Shown piece after piece: positions 46,833-55,116 of a DNA stretch of 64,000 bases. This stretch comes from Massilia sp. CFBP 13721 (lineage in GTDB: Bacteria > Pseudomonadota > Gammaproteobacteria > Burkholderiales > Burkholderiaceae_D): assembly GCF_014842025.1 (NCBI RefSeq), contig NZ_JACYUY010000004.1, forward strand, positions 186,001-250,000, in the 5' to 3' direction. The translations under genes and the position numbers were made by a program. Positions within the stretch are counted from its first letter, which is position 1, and each line of letters starts with the position of its first letter. Under the pieces are notes generated by a model, which was given only the letters and a program-made list of their open reading frames with translations, was not told the DNA's origin and did no database searches.

Positions 46833-48606
46833 GCAAATCGACGCCTACGAGGCCCTGGTCCAGTTCCTGTACCGGGCCCCGATCGGCCTCGTGCAAACGA
46901 GCCTGGACGGTGCGGTCGAGATGCTCAATCCGATGGCGTCGAACCTGCTGATGCCGCTCGCGCGCGACGGCGGGCTGGATAACCTGTTCACGGTGCTGGA
47001 AGACGTCGCACCCCAGGTCAGGACGCTGGCGGATGCGTTCACGGAACCGACCGGCGTGGTCTGCGACGCGCTGCGCGTGCCGCTCGGCGCCGGCCGCGGC
47101 GCGCCGGCTTCGCCGCAAGTGCTGTCGATCAGCCTGATGAAGCTCGACGCCGAGCGCTGGATGGCGGCCATCAGCGATGCCACGCTCGACATCCAGCGCG
47201 AGCAGGACAACCTGCGCCGGCGCCTGCGCAGCGCGGCGCGCACCGACACCCTCACCCGCCTGCCGAACCGCTCGGCGGCGGTCGAGCAGCTGCAAATCCT
47301 GCTCGACCGCCGCGTGGCGCACCAGGCCGGTGATGCACGCTTCACGCTGCTGGTGCTCAATTGCGACCGCTTCCGCCAGATCAACGACACCATCGGCCAG
47401 AGCGCCGGCGACCGCCTGCTGGTCGCGGTCGGCGACAGCCTGCTGGCGGCGCTGGCCGACCGCATGCGCGCCGGCGGCTTGCCGGCCAACAGCCGGGTCG
47501 ACCCGGCCGCCGGCGGCGCCGGCCTGGTGGCGCGCATCGGCGGCGACGAATTCGCGGTGCTGCTCGATGGCCTGCAGCATCCAGACGAAGCCGAGCGCCT
47601 GGCCTTGCGCCTGCTCGACACGCTGGCGCGGCCGCACCACATCGACGGCCATGAAGTGGCGTGCCGCGCCAGCATCGGCGTGTTCTGGGACGACGGCCAG
47701 GGGGGCGACGCCGACGCCGCCATGCGCGACGCCAGCATCGCCATGGTCGAGGCCAAGCGCGCCGGCGGCGCGCGCCACGTCGTGTTCGAGCCGGCCATGC
47801 GCGAACGCGCCGCGCACCGCGCCGACATCGAAGCCCAGTTGCGCACGGCGCTGCTGGAAGAACAGCTGTTCGTGGTCTACCAGCCGGTGGTCGGCCTCGT
47901 CCCCGATGGCGGCATCGACCATGCAGCCGGCGTCGAGGCGCTGGTGCGCTGGCAGCACCCGACGCGCGGCCTGGTGCCGCCCTTCGACTTCATCGGCATC
48001 GCCGAGGAATGCGGCCTGATCGACCAGATCGGCGACTTCGTGCTCGAGCGTTCCTGCCGCGACTTCATGCGCTGGCGCGCCGAACTCGGCGACGGCGCGC
48101 CGCGCCTGATCGCGGTCAACCTGTCGCGCGCCCAGCTGGCCCAGCCCGACTGGGCGGCCAAGGTGGCGGACATCCTCACGCGCACCGGCATGCCGGCCCG
48201 CAGCCTGCAGCTGGAAGTGACGGAAAGCCTGGCGGCCCAGGACGAACAGATCCAGGTGCGCCTGCACGAACTCAAGGCGCTCGGCATCAAGCTGGCGCTG
48301 GACGATTTCGGCACCGGCTATTCCTCGCTGTCGAGCCTGCACCTGCTGCCGGTCGACACGGTGAAGATCGACCGCAGTTTCGTGTGCAAGGCCGACACCA
48401 GCCATCACCACCGCGTGCTGATCGAAGCCACCGTGAAGGTGGCGCAAAGCCTGGGCATGAACACGGTCGCCGAAGGCATCGAAACCCCCGCCCAGCTCGA
48501 CGCCGTGCGCGCCCAGTCCTGCGCCAAGGGCCAGGGCTACCTGTTCAGCCGCCCACTGGTGTCGAGCGCGCTGGTCGACTGGGTGCGTACGCAGCAGGCC
48601 GTTTAA
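46795..48606 (+). CDS. PAS-GGDEF-EAL cyclic-di-GMP phosphodiesterase/cyclase
   Basis: A 603-residue soluble protein. The N-terminal sensor (residues ~20-135: QFLYRAPIGLVQTSLDGAV, NPMASNLLMPLARDG) is about half identical to that of the gene before it. The GGDEF domain has DTLTRLPNRSA and an intact GGDEF but no I-site. The EAL domain has VEALVRWQHP, the glutamate in EVTES, DDFGTGYSSLSSL, KIDRSF and EGIET, all the residues needed for cyclic-di-GMP hydrolysis. GGAG upstream supports ATG 46795; ATG 46822 is possible. As third gene of the pyp unit it could reverse the action of the cyclase. Copies of its last codons recur in the repeat array downstream. Confidence 0.9.
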   Translation: MKTLHSEAAMQVEQIDAYEALVQFLYRAPIGLVQTSLDGAVEMLNPMASNLLMPLARDGGLDNLFTVLEDVAPQVRTLADAFTEPTGVVCDALRVPLGAGRGAPASPQVLSISLMKLDAERWMAAISDATLDIQREQDNLRRRLRSAARTDTLTRLPNRSAAVEQLQILLDRRVAHQAGDARFTLLVLNCDRFRQINDTIGQSAGDRLLVAVGDSLLAALADRMRAGGLPANSRVDPAAGGAGLVARIGGDEFAVLLDGLQHPDEAERLALRLLDTLARPHHIDGHEVACRASIGVFWDDGQGGDADAAMRDASIAMVEAKRAGGARHVVFEPAMRERAAHRADIEAQLRTALLEEQLFVVYQPVVGLVPDGGIDHAAGVEALVRWQHPTRGLVPPFDFIGIAEECGLIDQIGDFVLERSCRDFMRWRAELGDGAPRLIAVNLSRAQLAQPDWAAKVADILTRTGMPARSLQLEVTESLAAQDEQIQVRLHELKALGIKLALDDFGTGYSSLSSLHLLPVDTVKIDRSFVCKADTSHHHRVLIEATVKVAQSLGMNTVAEGIETPAQLDAVRAQSCAKGQGYLFSRPLVSSALVDWVRTQQAV

Positions 48607-49033
48607 CGTCGGGCGGGCATGCCCGCCTTGCGGGCGCCTCCGACATACGCGAGGCCGGTGAAAGCATACGCACGTCGGCGGGCATGCCCGCCCTACGTTA
48701 CGCCGCCGCTGGTCGACTGGGTACGCACGCGGAAGGCCGTTCAAACGTAGGGCGGGCATGCCCGCGTTACGGGCGTCTCCGACATACGCGAGGCCGATGA
48801 AAGGATACGCACGTCGGCGGGCATGCCCGCCCTACGTTACGCCGCCGCTGGTTGAGTGGGTGCGCACGCAACGAGCCGTTCAAACGTAGGGCGGGCATGC
48901 CCGCGTTACGGGCGTTTGCGACATGCGTGACGCCGACAAATGGATACGCAACTACGCGGGCATGCCCGCCCTACGCTACGCCACCGCTGGTGGAGTGGGT
49001 ACGTACCCAGCAGGCCGTTTAACGTAAGGCGGG
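48571..49033. repeat. 139-bp tandem array of REP-like pairs plus copies of the EAL gene's 3' end
   Basis: Units begin at 48571, 48709, 48848 and 48987 (spacing 138-139). Each starts with a CTGGTnGAnTGGGT block that corresponds to the gene's final codons (LVDWVRT...AV), then the GGGCGGGCATGCCCGC hairpin, a ~50-base spacer with CGACATACGCGAGGC, and the inverted hairpin CGGGCATGCCCGCCCTAC. The first unit overlaps the real gene end; the last is partial and still has TAA at the same codon. Copies 2 and 3 have lost the TAA. Confidence 0.9.
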
Positions 49034-49177
49034 CAGCAGGGGAAAATCTTGCCGGCAAATCGGACCGACGTGCAGATCTGTCCGGCCTGTCCTACACGCA
49101 GCGCAGTGCGTTTCCTATGGCGCACCCCCTTCTCACGCCGCATCATGGACACCTGCACTCATCACAGGAGAACAACC

Positions 49178-49435
49178 ATGAAGCACCTCACCACCGCCAT
49201 GCTGTTCGCCGCCGGCTTGGCCCTGGCCGGCTGCAGCAGCACCGGCACTTCCAATGCGATGGATTCCAGCGTTTCGGGCGGCAGCAGCGGCTCGATGACC
49301 TCCGGCAGCACCGGCACCGCGGGCGCGACCAGCACCTCGGGTACGACCGGCGGCGTAGATGCGGCGAATGCCGACGTCAAGGGTTCGACCAGCGCCACCG
49401 GCGCCACGCCGGCCAATACCCCTGAACGGCGCTGA
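49178..49435 (+). CDS. Small Ser/Thr/Gly-rich lipoprotein
   Basis: An 85-residue precursor with a lipoprotein signal: MKHLTTAMLFAAGLALAGC, Cys at residue 19, lipobox LAGC. The mature part is almost only Ser, Thr, Gly, Ala and Asp, and is probably disordered. The residue after Cys is Ser, so the outer membrane is the expected site. ATG 49178 follows a clear CAGGAG site. A second gene of the same kind lies 135 bp downstream, and the two look like paralogues. Function unknown; a stress-related surface role would be a guess. Confidence 0.78.
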   Translation: MKHLTTAMLFAAGLALAGCSSTGTSNAMDSSVSGGSSGSMTSGSTGTAGATSTSGTTGGVDAANADVKGSTSATGATPANTPERR

Positions 49436-49570
49436 ACGCTATTGAGCGGCGGTCGGCGTCCGTCATCGACTGTCTGGCATCTCCTACATGCGCTGGCGCT
49501 CTCTTCCTATAGCGCTTGGGAAGAAGCGCTCGCATGATGAAGTTCTCAAACATACACGGAGGATAAGAAT

Positions 49571-49873
49571 ATGAAACGAACCACCTTGAGTATGATCTTC
49601 GCCGCCACCATGGGCCTTGGCCTGGCTGGCTGCCAGTCGACCAGCAGTACCGGCAGCATGGACAGCACGTCGGGCACGAGCACCTCTGGCTCCTCGATGA
49701 GCGGTTCCGGCATGACCGAACGCGGCACCCCGACCACGGGCGTCACCGGTAGCACGCCAACCACGACGACGTCCGGCACCGCCGCGGGCACCGCGGACAT
49801 GAACGGCACCACCGGCACGAGCGGCACCACCAGCACCGGCACGGCCACCGCACCGCCGCCCATCAGCCGCTAG
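49571..49873 (+). CDS. Small Ser/Thr/Gly-rich lipoprotein, paralogue of the preceding gene
   Basis: A 100-residue precursor: MKRTTLSMIFAATMGLGLAGC with lipobox LAGC and Cys at 21, then a low-complexity Thr/Ser/Gly region (TSGTSTSGSSMSGSGM, GTTGTSGTTSTGT) ending in APPPISR. Ribosome site GGAGG at 49559-49563. The gap between the two lipoprotein genes probably holds its own promoter. No domain is recognised and the composition is the main feature. Confidence 0.78.
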   Translation: MKRTTLSMIFAATMGLGLAGCQSTSSTGSMDSTSGTSTSGSSMSGSGMTERGTPTTGVTGSTPTTTTSGTAAGTADMNGTTGTSGTTSTGTATAPPPISR

Positions 49874-49905
49874 GCGTTTCACACGGCATGTCGTCCCTGC
49901 ATGCC

Positions 49906-49933
49906 GTAGGGCCGGCCACACGGCCGGCCCGCC
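49906..49933. repeat. Short GTAGGG-headed hairpin
   Basis: GTAG followed by GGCCGGCC-ACAC-GGCCGGCC, 33 bases after the lipoprotein stop. It shares the GTAGGG head and CCCGCCC end of the REP-like family; it may also help to end transcription, although no T run follows. Confidence 0.55.
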
Positions 49934-50000
49934 CTCTTCGCTCTTCCGCAAAGCTTGTCAGGTAGAATCGAACTTTTTCCAAGGCCGAGGCTCCCCGACA

Positions 50001-51017
50001 ATGAAAAACTGGTTCGCGCGCTGGTTCGGCGCCGCCGCACGGCCTGACACGCTTGTCCAACCCGCGCCGCCTGCCGAGATAGCATCTGCCGCTCCGGCTG
50101 TCCTGTCCGCTTCTCCCAACGCTGCTTCCGGCGCCAACGCCGAGCTCGATGCTGCCTTTTACGGCTGGCTGGCGGACAGCGCCGCCGGCGATGCACCAGA
50201 AGCAACCGAACGCCTGATCCTCGACGAACTGGGCCGCCTGGCCAACGACCCGGCGCGCGCCGCCGAACTGGTGCCGCGCGTGCCGGCCGTGATTCCCGCA
50301 TTGCTGCGCAGCCTGCGCGACGACAGCGTGTCGAACGCCGACCTGTCGCGCATGGTGGCGCAGGACGTGGTGCTGGTGGCCGAAGTCGTGCGCGAAGCGA
50401 ACAGCCCCTATTACCGGCCGCCGACGCCGGTGAAGAACATCGAGGGCGCCGTCATGCTGCTGGGCCAGAATGGTTTACGCATGCTGCTGGCGCGGGTCGC
50501 GTTCCGGCCCGTGATCGGCATGGGGAACGGACGCTTCGCGAAGCACGTCGCACCGCGCATCTGGATGCAGTCCGAACGCTGCGCACTCGCCGCCGCCACG
50601 CTGGCGCCCCATGCCGGCGCCGATCCGTTCGAGGCCTACCTGGCCGGGCTGGTCCAGAACGTCGGCCTGGTGGTCGCCTTCCGCCTGATCGACCAGGTGT
50701 ATAGCGACGACGTGCTGCCGCGTTCGGACGCGTTCCGCGTCGCCCTGTTGAAGGAGGCGCGGCGCCTGGCGCACGGCATCGCGCTCGAGTGGGCCTTTCC
50801 GGCCGCGGTCGCGGGCGCTATCGCCGACGCCGGCATGCCGGATGCGGGCGCGTCCGGCGCCGCGCTTGGCAACGTCTTGGCGACGGCCGACGCCCTCGCC
50901 AAACTGCGCCTGCTGGTGGACGCCGGCGCGCTGGCGCCCGACGCGCCACTGGTGGACGCGATCGTCACGCCGCGCCTGCGCCCCTGCTTCGATCGCCTGC
51001 TGCCACAGGAAACCTGA
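50001..51017 (+). CDS. HDOD-domain signalling protein
   Basis: A 338-residue soluble protein. After an Ala/Pro-rich N-terminal ~45 residues comes an HDOD domain (~95-300): VPAVIPALLRSLRDDSVSN, LSRMVAQDVVLVAEVVREAN, IEGAVMLLGQNGLRMLLAR, and a region resembling HD phosphohydrolases (YLAGLVQNVGLVV) without the catalytic HD pair. HDOD proteins act as scaffolds in cyclic-di-GMP, motility and stress signalling. The neighbourhood with several GGDEF genes is consistent with this. Single gene, converging on the next. Confidence 0.85.
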   Translation: MKNWFARWFGAAARPDTLVQPAPPAEIASAAPAVLSASPNAASGANAELDAAFYGWLADSAAGDAPEATERLILDELGRLANDPARAAELVPRVPAVIPALLRSLRDDSVSNADLSRMVAQDVVLVAEVVREANSPYYRPPTPVKNIEGAVMLLGQNGLRMLLARVAFRPVIGMGNGRFAKHVAPRIWMQSERCALAAATLAPHAGADPFEAYLAGLVQNVGLVVAFRLIDQVYSDDVLPRSDAFRVALLKEARRLAHGIALEWAFPAAVAGAIADAGMPDAGASGAALGNVLATADALAKLRLLVDAGALAPDAPLVDAIVTPRLRPCFDRLLPQET

Positions 51018-51039
51018 AGGCACGTCCGGATCGACGGCG

Positions 51040-51426
51040 TCAGGGCTGGGCGTCCACCAGCAGCTCGGGCCGCAAGGCGCGGATGCGCCATTCCGTGAAG
51101 TAGCCGCCCGCTTCGTTGTAGAGCAGGTAATGGCGCCCGCACAGGATGCAGCGCGCTACGGTGCAGCGGTTGTATGGATAGAAGCGCGGGGCGATGGGTG
51201 CGTCGGGGCTGTCGTAACGCGTGCCGGCCGGATGGCATTCCGCGAAGGTCGGCTCTTCGTACGGATCGTCGATGAGGGTGCCGATCTCCTCCAGACTGCG
51301 CCGCTCCAGGCTCAACGGCAGTGCCGTCCAGGCCGCCAGGGGCACAAGCGTGCAGGCGCATGGCGCGCCGGTCGCCGCCGAGGCCTGCGCCAGGCGCATC
51401 AAGCCGGCAAAATCGATTTTCTGCAT
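51040..51426 (-). CDS. Conserved-looking protein with a C-terminal cysteine cluster
   Basis: A 128-residue protein starting at ATG 51426 (MQKIDFAGLMRLAQ). The C-terminal third has CTVARCILCG, i.e. C-x5-C-x2-C, with a further CACTL near the N-terminus, followed by RHYLLYNEAGGYFTEWRIRAL; a bound metal is plausible. I recall similar unnamed proteins from Burkholderiales but no function. The frame is open to 51603, but the upstream part lies in the 225-bp gap and is not coding-like. It converges with the HDOD gene. Confidence 0.68.
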   Translation of the reverse strand: MQKIDFAGLMRLAQASAATGAPCACTLVPLAAWTALPLSLERRSLEEIGTLIDDPYEEPTFAECHPAGTRYDSPDAPIAPRFYPYNRCTVARCILCGRHYLLYNEAGGYFTEWRIRALRPELLVDAQP

Positions 51427-51650
51427 CGTTACACCAAGAATTTTTTCCCATTCTAGCGCGGGGTGGACGAACTGGTGCGGGGCGCCAGGCGCTCGTTTCG
51501 CTACGCCTATTTCCTCGCCCGGCGCAGGCATCGCATCTCTGATACAGATCAATTCCAGCACCGGCAGGCGCAGAACCTCGCCGAAGCTGACGCGCCTAAC
51601 CAAAAGTCCCCTTTTCCCTTCACTGGCCGTCCGGCCTCAGAAAGCACATC

Positions 51651-53060
51651 ATGAAGATGCGCACGACCACCCGCATGCTCGTCCATGCGCTGTCCGCTCT
51701 TGCAGCGGCTAGCGCCTGTTCCACGGCAGGCGCGCAACAACATGTTCCGCTGACCGACCCGATTCCTGGTGCGATTACGCCAAGCCGCGCCGCGGTTGCC
51801 CTCGAGACGGTTGCCTCCGGCCTCGTCTCGCCGGTGGCGGCCTCGGCCCCGCCGGGCGACCGGCGCCACCTGTACGTGGCGGACCAGCCCGGGCAAATCT
51901 GGCGTCTCCACCTCGGTACCAATCCGCAGCCGCGCGAACTGTTTCTCGACGTGAGCGCCCTGCTGGTCTCGCCGCTCGGTGTCGGCGACAACCGCTTCGA
52001 CGAGCGCGGCCTGGTGGGACTCGCCTTCCACCCGAATTTCGACACCAACGGCCTGTTCTACACCTTCACGGCGCAGCCGGTGCGCGCCAACCCCGACTTC
52101 AGCACCATGCCGCCGGGCGTGGCGCCGAACTGCCAGAGCGTCGTCACCGAGTGGCGCGTCAAGCGCCCCGGCCGGCGCCACAGCGCGGTCGACCTGGCCA
52201 GTGCGCGCGAACTGCTGCGCATCGACAAGCCGACGCCGCTCCACAACGGCGGCGCGCTTGCCTTCGGCCCCGACCACATGCTGTACGTCTCCCTCGGCGA
52301 CGGCAATACCGCCGACGACGAAGGCGCGGGCCAGGCGCCCGAGGGCAATGCCCAAAGCCTGGCGCCGGGCAACCTGCTCGGCAAGGTCCTGCGCATCGAT
52401 CCGCTCGGACGCAATGCCGCCAACGGCAGGTACGGCATCCCGCCCGACAATCCCTTCGTCGGCAAGGAAGGCGCCGACGAAATCTTCGCCTATGGCTTTC
52501 GCAACCCGTTCCGGATGTCGATCGCCCGCGACGGCCGCGTGTTCGTGGGCGACGTCGGCCAGAATGCGGTCGAGGAAGTCAACCTCGTGACCGCCGGCGG
52601 CAACTACGGCTGGCGCATTAAGGAAGGCAGTTTCCTGTTCGACGCCGCCGGCCCCGATGGTTCGGGCTTCGCGTATGCCGACAGCCCGGGCCTGCCGGCG
52701 TCGCTGGTCGACCCGATTGCCCAGTACGACCGCGCCGACAGCGCCGGCGGGCCGGTCACCCGCGTCGCCGTCATCGGCGGCTACGTCTACGAAGGCGACA
52801 CGCTGCGCCATCTGCGCGGGCGCTATGTGTTCGGCGACTACGCGGGCCGCGGCCAGCCGTCCCCGCAAGGCCAGCTGTTCGTGCTGGGCAGGTACAACCG
52901 CATCGAGCGACTCGTTCCCACCAACCGCAATCCGTTCGACCTGGCCCTGCTCGGCTTCGGCCAGGATGCGCGCGGCGAGCTGTACGTACTGGCGAACGAC
53001 ACCGGCACGCTGCTCGGCAATACGGGGGTGGTGCTGAAGCTGGTGCCGGGGCGGCGTTAG
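51651..53060 (+). CDS. Exported PQQ-dependent sugar dehydrogenase-like (GSDH/sorbosone) protein
   Basis: A 469-residue beta-propeller protein with a signal peptide (about residues 1-28, ending in TAGA). Family marks of the soluble aldose sugar dehydrogenase group are LYVADQPGQIWRL, DERGLVGLAFHPNFDTNG, HNGGALAFGPDHMLYVSLGDG, YGFRNPFRMSIARDG, FVGDVGQNAVEEVN and GGNYGW. The substrate and cofactor use cannot be fixed from sequence; many homologues are only putative. Periplasmic. The gene ends four bases before the end of a converging GGDEF gene. Confidence 0.85.
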   Translation: MKMRTTTRMLVHALSALAAASACSTAGAQQHVPLTDPIPGAITPSRAAVALETVASGLVSPVAASAPPGDRRHLYVADQPGQIWRLHLGTNPQPRELFLDVSALLVSPLGVGDNRFDERGLVGLAFHPNFDTNGLFYTFTAQPVRANPDFSTMPPGVAPNCQSVVTEWRVKRPGRRHSAVDLASARELLRIDKPTPLHNGGALAFGPDHMLYVSLGDGNTADDEGAGQAPEGNAQSLAPGNLLGKVLRIDPLGRNAANGRYGIPPDNPFVGKEGADEIFAYGFRNPFRMSIARDGRVFVGDVGQNAVEEVNLVTAGGNYGWRIKEGSFLFDAAGPDGSGFAYADSPGLPASLVDPIAQYDRADSAGGPVTRVAVIGGYVYEGDTLRHLRGRYVFGDYAGRGQPSPQGQLFVLGRYNRIERLVPTNRNPFDLALLGFGQDARGELYVLANDTGTLLGNTGVVLKLVPGRR

Positions 53061-53063
53061 CGC

Positions 53064-54020
53064 CTAGTCCGCCGCGATGATCCGGTTGCGCCCGCCCGTC
53101 TTGGCGCGGTACAGGCGCGCGTCGGCGAGGTCGGCCAGGACGCCGGGCTGGTCCTGCGCCCGCGGCACGATGGTGGCGACCCCAATGCTGACGGTCACCA
53201 CATCGGCCACCTTCGAATTGCGATGGGGGATGGCAGCACGCGCCAGCAGGCGCATGAAACGCAGCGCGATGCCGTGCGCGGCCGCTTCATGCGTCGCGGG
53301 CAGCAGCATGACGAATTCCTCGCCGCCCAGCCGTGCGCACAGGTCGCGCGTGCGGGCGGCGGTGTCGCCGAGCAGGCCGGCAACCTCTTTCAGGCACAGG
53401 TCGCCCTGCGGATGCCCGTAGCTGTCGTTGTACTGCTTGAAAAAATCGATGTCGAGCGAGACCAGCGACAAGGGCTCGCCTGTCGCGCGCGCCTTGCTCC
53501 ACTCGACGTCGAGGATACGGTCGAACATGCGCCGGTTGGCAATGCCGGTCAGCGGGTCCGTGTACGACAGCGTCTCGAGTTCCTTTTGCAGCTGCAGGAT
53601 CTTGTCTTCCGCATGCTTGCGCTCGGTGATGTCGAACATGAAGCCGACCAGGCAATCGACGCTCCCGTCGGCGCGCCGCTTGACGTGCACGACGTCGCGA
53701 ATCCACGCGTAATCGCCGTCGGCGGTCAATGCACGGTAGTCGGCTTCGTGGTCGACGCCCTGCTGCGACTGCGCTACACAAAAATCCACCGTGCGCTGCC
53801 GGTCTTCCTCGTGGATACGGTCGGCCCAGTCGCCCACCGTCTGCCAGCTGGCCTGGCTCCAGCCGAGCACGCCCTCGATTTGCGGACCGATATAGGCGAA
53901 GCGCATGCTGTCCCAGTCGATTTTCCAGGGGATGGCCCTGGTGGATTCGAGCAGGGTGCGGTAGACGCCGGGATCGTCTTGTGTCGGGCCGGCAAGCGCG
54001 GGAGTAGCGTCGATGTGCAT
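53064..54020 (-). CDS. PAS-GGDEF diguanylate cyclase
   Basis: A 318-residue soluble protein. A PAS/PAC domain (residues ~20-145; IPWKIDWDSMRFAYIGPQIE, VGFMFDITERKHAED) precedes a GGDEF domain with DPLTGIANRRMFD, LDIDFFKQYNDSYGHPQGD, I-site RTRD and active site GGEEF. It should synthesise cyclic-di-GMP with product inhibition. The PAS domain follows the fold-3 (PAS_3) pattern with a Trp-rich start (LGWSQASW). The ligand is unknown. Transcribed alone, with its start 175 bp from that of the divergent KfrA-like gene. Confidence 0.9.
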   Translation of the reverse strand: MHIDATPALAGPTQDDPGVYRTLLESTRAIPWKIDWDSMRFAYIGPQIEGVLGWSQASWQTVGDWADRIHEEDRQRTVDFCVAQSQQGVDHEADYRALTADGDYAWIRDVVHVKRRADGSVDCLVGFMFDITERKHAEDKILQLQKELETLSYTDPLTGIANRRMFDRILDVEWSKARATGEPLSLVSLDIDFFKQYNDSYGHPQGDLCLKEVAGLLGDTAARTRDLCARLGGEEFVMLLPATHEAAAHGIALRFMRLLARAAIPHRNSKVADVVTVSIGVATIVPRAQDQPGVLADLADARLYRAKTGGRNRIIAAD

Positions 54021-54195
54021 TAGTCACGAAAGGACAAATCACAATGTTATAGCATGATTACGCCTTGCCCTTACATTGAGGCAATAACGCCACAGTCCGG
54101 CGCTGTCGGCGATGCCTGTCTGGCCATGCAGGCCGGGTTCTACAGCGGCGCTCGCGTATCATGACGGCACCTCATCACGCACGCTCCTTTGCCCC

Positions 54196-54927
54196 ATGAC
54201 CACCGATTCACCAAGCCACGAAATTTCCTTTGACGATGTCGCCGCAGCCGCGGGCGGTTTGCAGGATGCCGGCACGCCGGTTACTTTCGACGCGCTGCGT
54301 GCAGCGTTACCAAGCGGTTCGCCCAGCGCACTGGCACGCCAGTTGCGCGCCTGGCGCGCCGAGCACGAACGCCTGCCCGCGCCGGCGCCGGCCACCCTGC
54401 CGGCTGCGCTGGCCGCCGACCTGGCGGCCTGGGCGCAGCAGCATGCCGAACAGGCCGGCGCCGGTCCGCGCGCGGCCATGGCGCGGCTGCAGGACGACCT
54501 CGACGCGGCGCTGGCCGAGGCCGGGCGCCTGGAAGAAGAGGCCGACAGCGCAGCGCGTGCGCGCGACGCCGCCCAGGCACTGGCCGACGAACGCAGCGAA
54601 GAAATCGAACGCCTGATGGCCGAACTGCGCAACGCGCGCCAGGTCGCGATGGACGCTTTGGTCGGCAAGGCCAAGGACCAGCTGGCGATCGACGGCAAGG
54701 ATGCCCAGCTGCTTGAGCTGCGCGGCCAGCTCGAACGCAGCGTCGTCGCCTCGTCGACGCAATCGGATGCCCGCCTGGCGGCCGAAATGGAACTGGTCGG
54801 CGCCACCACCGCACGCGACAGCCTGGCGCAGGAAGTCAAGGAGCTGCAGGCACAGCTGGCGGCGGCGAAGAGCGACCGCGGGGCGCTGCGGATGGAGGTC
54901 GATGCGCTGCGCAAGAAGGCGAAGTAG
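54196..54927 (+). CDS. KfrA-like DNA-binding coiled-coil protein
   Basis: A 243-residue protein with an N-terminal KfrA_N-type DNA-binding domain (residues ~8-60, ISFDDVAAAAGGLQDAGTPV, SPSALARQLRAWRAEH) and a long alpha-helical coiled coil (~75-243) rich in Ala, Glu, Asp and Lys. Plasmid KfrA proteins bind their own promoter and help partitioning; chromosomal versions may be regulators or nucleoid-associated. The tail ends ALRKKAK. ATG 54196 chosen. No plasmid genes are near. Confidence 0.8.
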   Translation: MTTDSPSHEISFDDVAAAAGGLQDAGTPVTFDALRAALPSGSPSALARQLRAWRAEHERLPAPAPATLPAALAADLAAWAQQHAEQAGAGPRAAMARLQDDLDAALAEAGRLEEEADSAARARDAAQALADERSEEIERLMAELRNARQVAMDALVGKAKDQLAIDGKDAQLLELRGQLERSVVASSTQSDARLAAEMELVGATTARDSLAQEVKELQAQLAAAKSDRGALRMEVDALRKKAK

Positions 54928-54948
54928 GCGCTATTGGGTGCACGTTTC

Positions 54949-55116
54949 GTAGGGTGGTCGGCTCCACCCTGACGCGTGATCAGCACGCGGCTTGAACGCC
55001 GCCCACGCGTAACGCATGCATGGTGCCTGCAGGGCCGCGGGCCCTTCATACGTAACGCGTGGGCGGCGTTCAAGCTGCGGGTCAATCATCAGGGCGGGTG
55101 GAGCCGACCACCCTAC
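54949..55116. repeat. Nested palindromic REP-like element, first unit
   Basis: The outer 20-bp arms GTAGGGTGGTCGGCTCCACC (54949-54968) and their complement (55097-55116) are perfect. Inside, a 21-bp pair starts GCTTGAACGCCGCCCACGCG at 54990 and ends at 55075. A GC-rich hairpin (GGGCCGCGGGCCC) lies near the centre. Confidence 0.88.

Noticed and set aside
48607..49033. CRISPR-like regular spacing of palindromes
   Set aside because: The spacers are copies of one another, the repeat units are inverted pairs, and no cas gene is present; this is a tandem duplication.
54196..54927. Integrated plasmid suggested by a KfrA-like gene
   Set aside because: No replication, partition or mobility genes are near, and chromosomal KfrA-like genes are common in betaproteobacteria.
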